A stretch of 64,000 bases of DNA, from NCBI RefSeq assembly GCF_000621125.1, contig NZ_JHZC01000008.1:1-64000 (forward strand). Reading direction: 5' to 3'. The notes beneath the pieces are model-generated. The model worked only from the letters and a program-made list of their open reading frames with translations, was not told where the DNA came from and searched no databases. Source of the DNA: Maribacter antarcticus DSM 21422 (GTDB taxonomy: Bacteria > Bacteroidota > Bacteroidia > Flavobacteriales > Flavobacteriaceae). A program made the position numbers and the translations under genes. Below, piece by piece: positions 63,579 to 64,000 of the stretch (its first letter is position 1; each line of letters opens with the position of its first letter).

Positions 63579-64000
63579 TTAGTTTAATGTAACTACGGTT
63601 CTTCCTTCTTCCGAGGTGTTACTTTCTACTGGGTCTATTTGTCCTTTGGAAGAGGTGTTGATTTTAGCGTCTGGAATTCCATTTCTCATGAAATATGCTT
63701 TGCCAAAGTTAGCTTTGTTCAAACCAATTTTTGTATTGGTGGCTGCTATGACCATATTGTCAATTTGCCCTACAATATTTACAGTAGTACCTTCTACTTT
63801 ATCCAGATATCTTGAGATGTCTGTAACTTTTTGGCGTTGTTCAGTTAATAGGTTTATAGAAGCATTCGCTGAATCAAAATAAAGCACAAGTGGATTTACC
63901 TTAAAATTTTCGCATAGTGCTTTAAGTTCTTGACCTACTGTTTCTGATTTCCCTGAAATGTTGTATGCTATGGGGCCAAGGTAAATTTCCTCATCCGGCA
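63579..64000 (-). CDS. OmpA-domain protein, 5' end outside window
   Basis: The frame is open to the window edge. The visible 139 residues end with an OmpA-like domain: LVLYFDSANASINLLTEQRQ, VNIVGQIDNMVIAATNTKIG and NASKG-like NTSSKGQIDPVESNTSEEG. The usual peptidoglycan-binding core GHTD(N) is GQIDN, and the later RA dipeptide is KA (NKANFGKAYF), so two of the normal signature residues are altered. The upstream stretch (IYLGPIAYNISGKSETVGQE) resembles the linker preceding such domains. It is paired with the HhH gene on the same strand. Confidence 0.8.
   Translation of the reverse strand, partial: PDEEIYLGPIAYNISGKSETVGQELKALCENFKVNPLVLYFDSANASINLLTEQRQKVTDISRYLDKVEGTTVNIVGQIDNMVIAATNTKIGLNKANFGKAYFMRNGIPDAKINTSSKGQIDPVESNTSEEGRTVVTLN

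Overview
The window looks like a chromosome segment of a marine-type member of the Flavobacteriaceae (phylum Bacteroidota). The evidence is AT-rich DNA, promoter boxes of the Bacteroidota type (TAnnTTTG, in one case with a TTTG 19 nt upstream), a complete Bacteroidetes aerotolerance (bat) operon, an OmpA protein with thrombospondin type 3 repeats, an unusually long PurF, an IPExxxVDY-family protein next to pyk, and N-terminal viroplasmin fused to RNase H. Genus and species cannot be assigned from sequence reading alone. No rRNA, tRNA or CRISPR array was seen.

Layout. 1-0.9 kb: relics of an IS3-family transposase and a tyrosine recombinase. 0.9-4.2 kb: NAD(P)-binding protein, a LytS/LytTR-type two-component pair, and a secreted triple-repeat protein. 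4.4-7.1 kb: two adjacent, heavily decayed genes (FMN-binding glutamate synthase-like protein and a CynX-type permease). 7.6-13 kb: sulfite-oxidase-like enzyme with its c-type cytochrome, MscS channel, sugar transporter, SDR. 13-21.6 kb: AddB-like and AddA-like recombination nuclease genes flanking ompA and kbl. 21.7-22.4 kb: superoxide dismutase. 22.4-23.9 kb: an intergenic region with four diverged copies of a roughly 75-nt unit on the minus strand. Each copy has a -7-like box just upstream of a conserved start, a conserved single-stranded core and its own hairpin terminator. I read these as a tandem family of small RNA genes, and they are the most interesting item here. 23.9-28.3 kb: purF, PfkB kinase, RNase H, purN. 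28.5-33 kb: acpP-fabF-rnc, IPExxxVDY protein and pyk. 33-36 kb: PAS protein, dinB, CYTH protein, a frameshifted lipoprotein. 36-43 kb: two SulP transporter/beta-carbonic anhydrase modules with pheS and a small conserved gene between them. 43.7-52.8 kb: moxR-DUF58-batA-batB-batC-batD-batE operon. 53-55.9 kb: three-gene AKR/SDR/AlbA_2 operon. 55.8-58.7 kb: fructokinase followed by a broken amylosucrase. 58.9-61 kb: decayed SPFH/GYF and zinc-ribbon genes. 61-64 kb: PPP phosphatase, acyl-ACP desaturase, HhH protein and the end of an OmpA-like gene.

How it works together. Most of the window is core metabolism and maintenance: fatty acid synthesis, purine synthesis, glycolysis, DNA break repair, oxidative-stress defence and inorganic carbon handling. 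Five accessory genes in three blocks are in clear decay, with several stops and frameshifts each, which suggests recent relaxation of selection on nitrogen assimilation, sucrose use and an SPFH-type membrane system. Coordinates of small sites were counted by eye from the printed sequence and may be off by a base or two.
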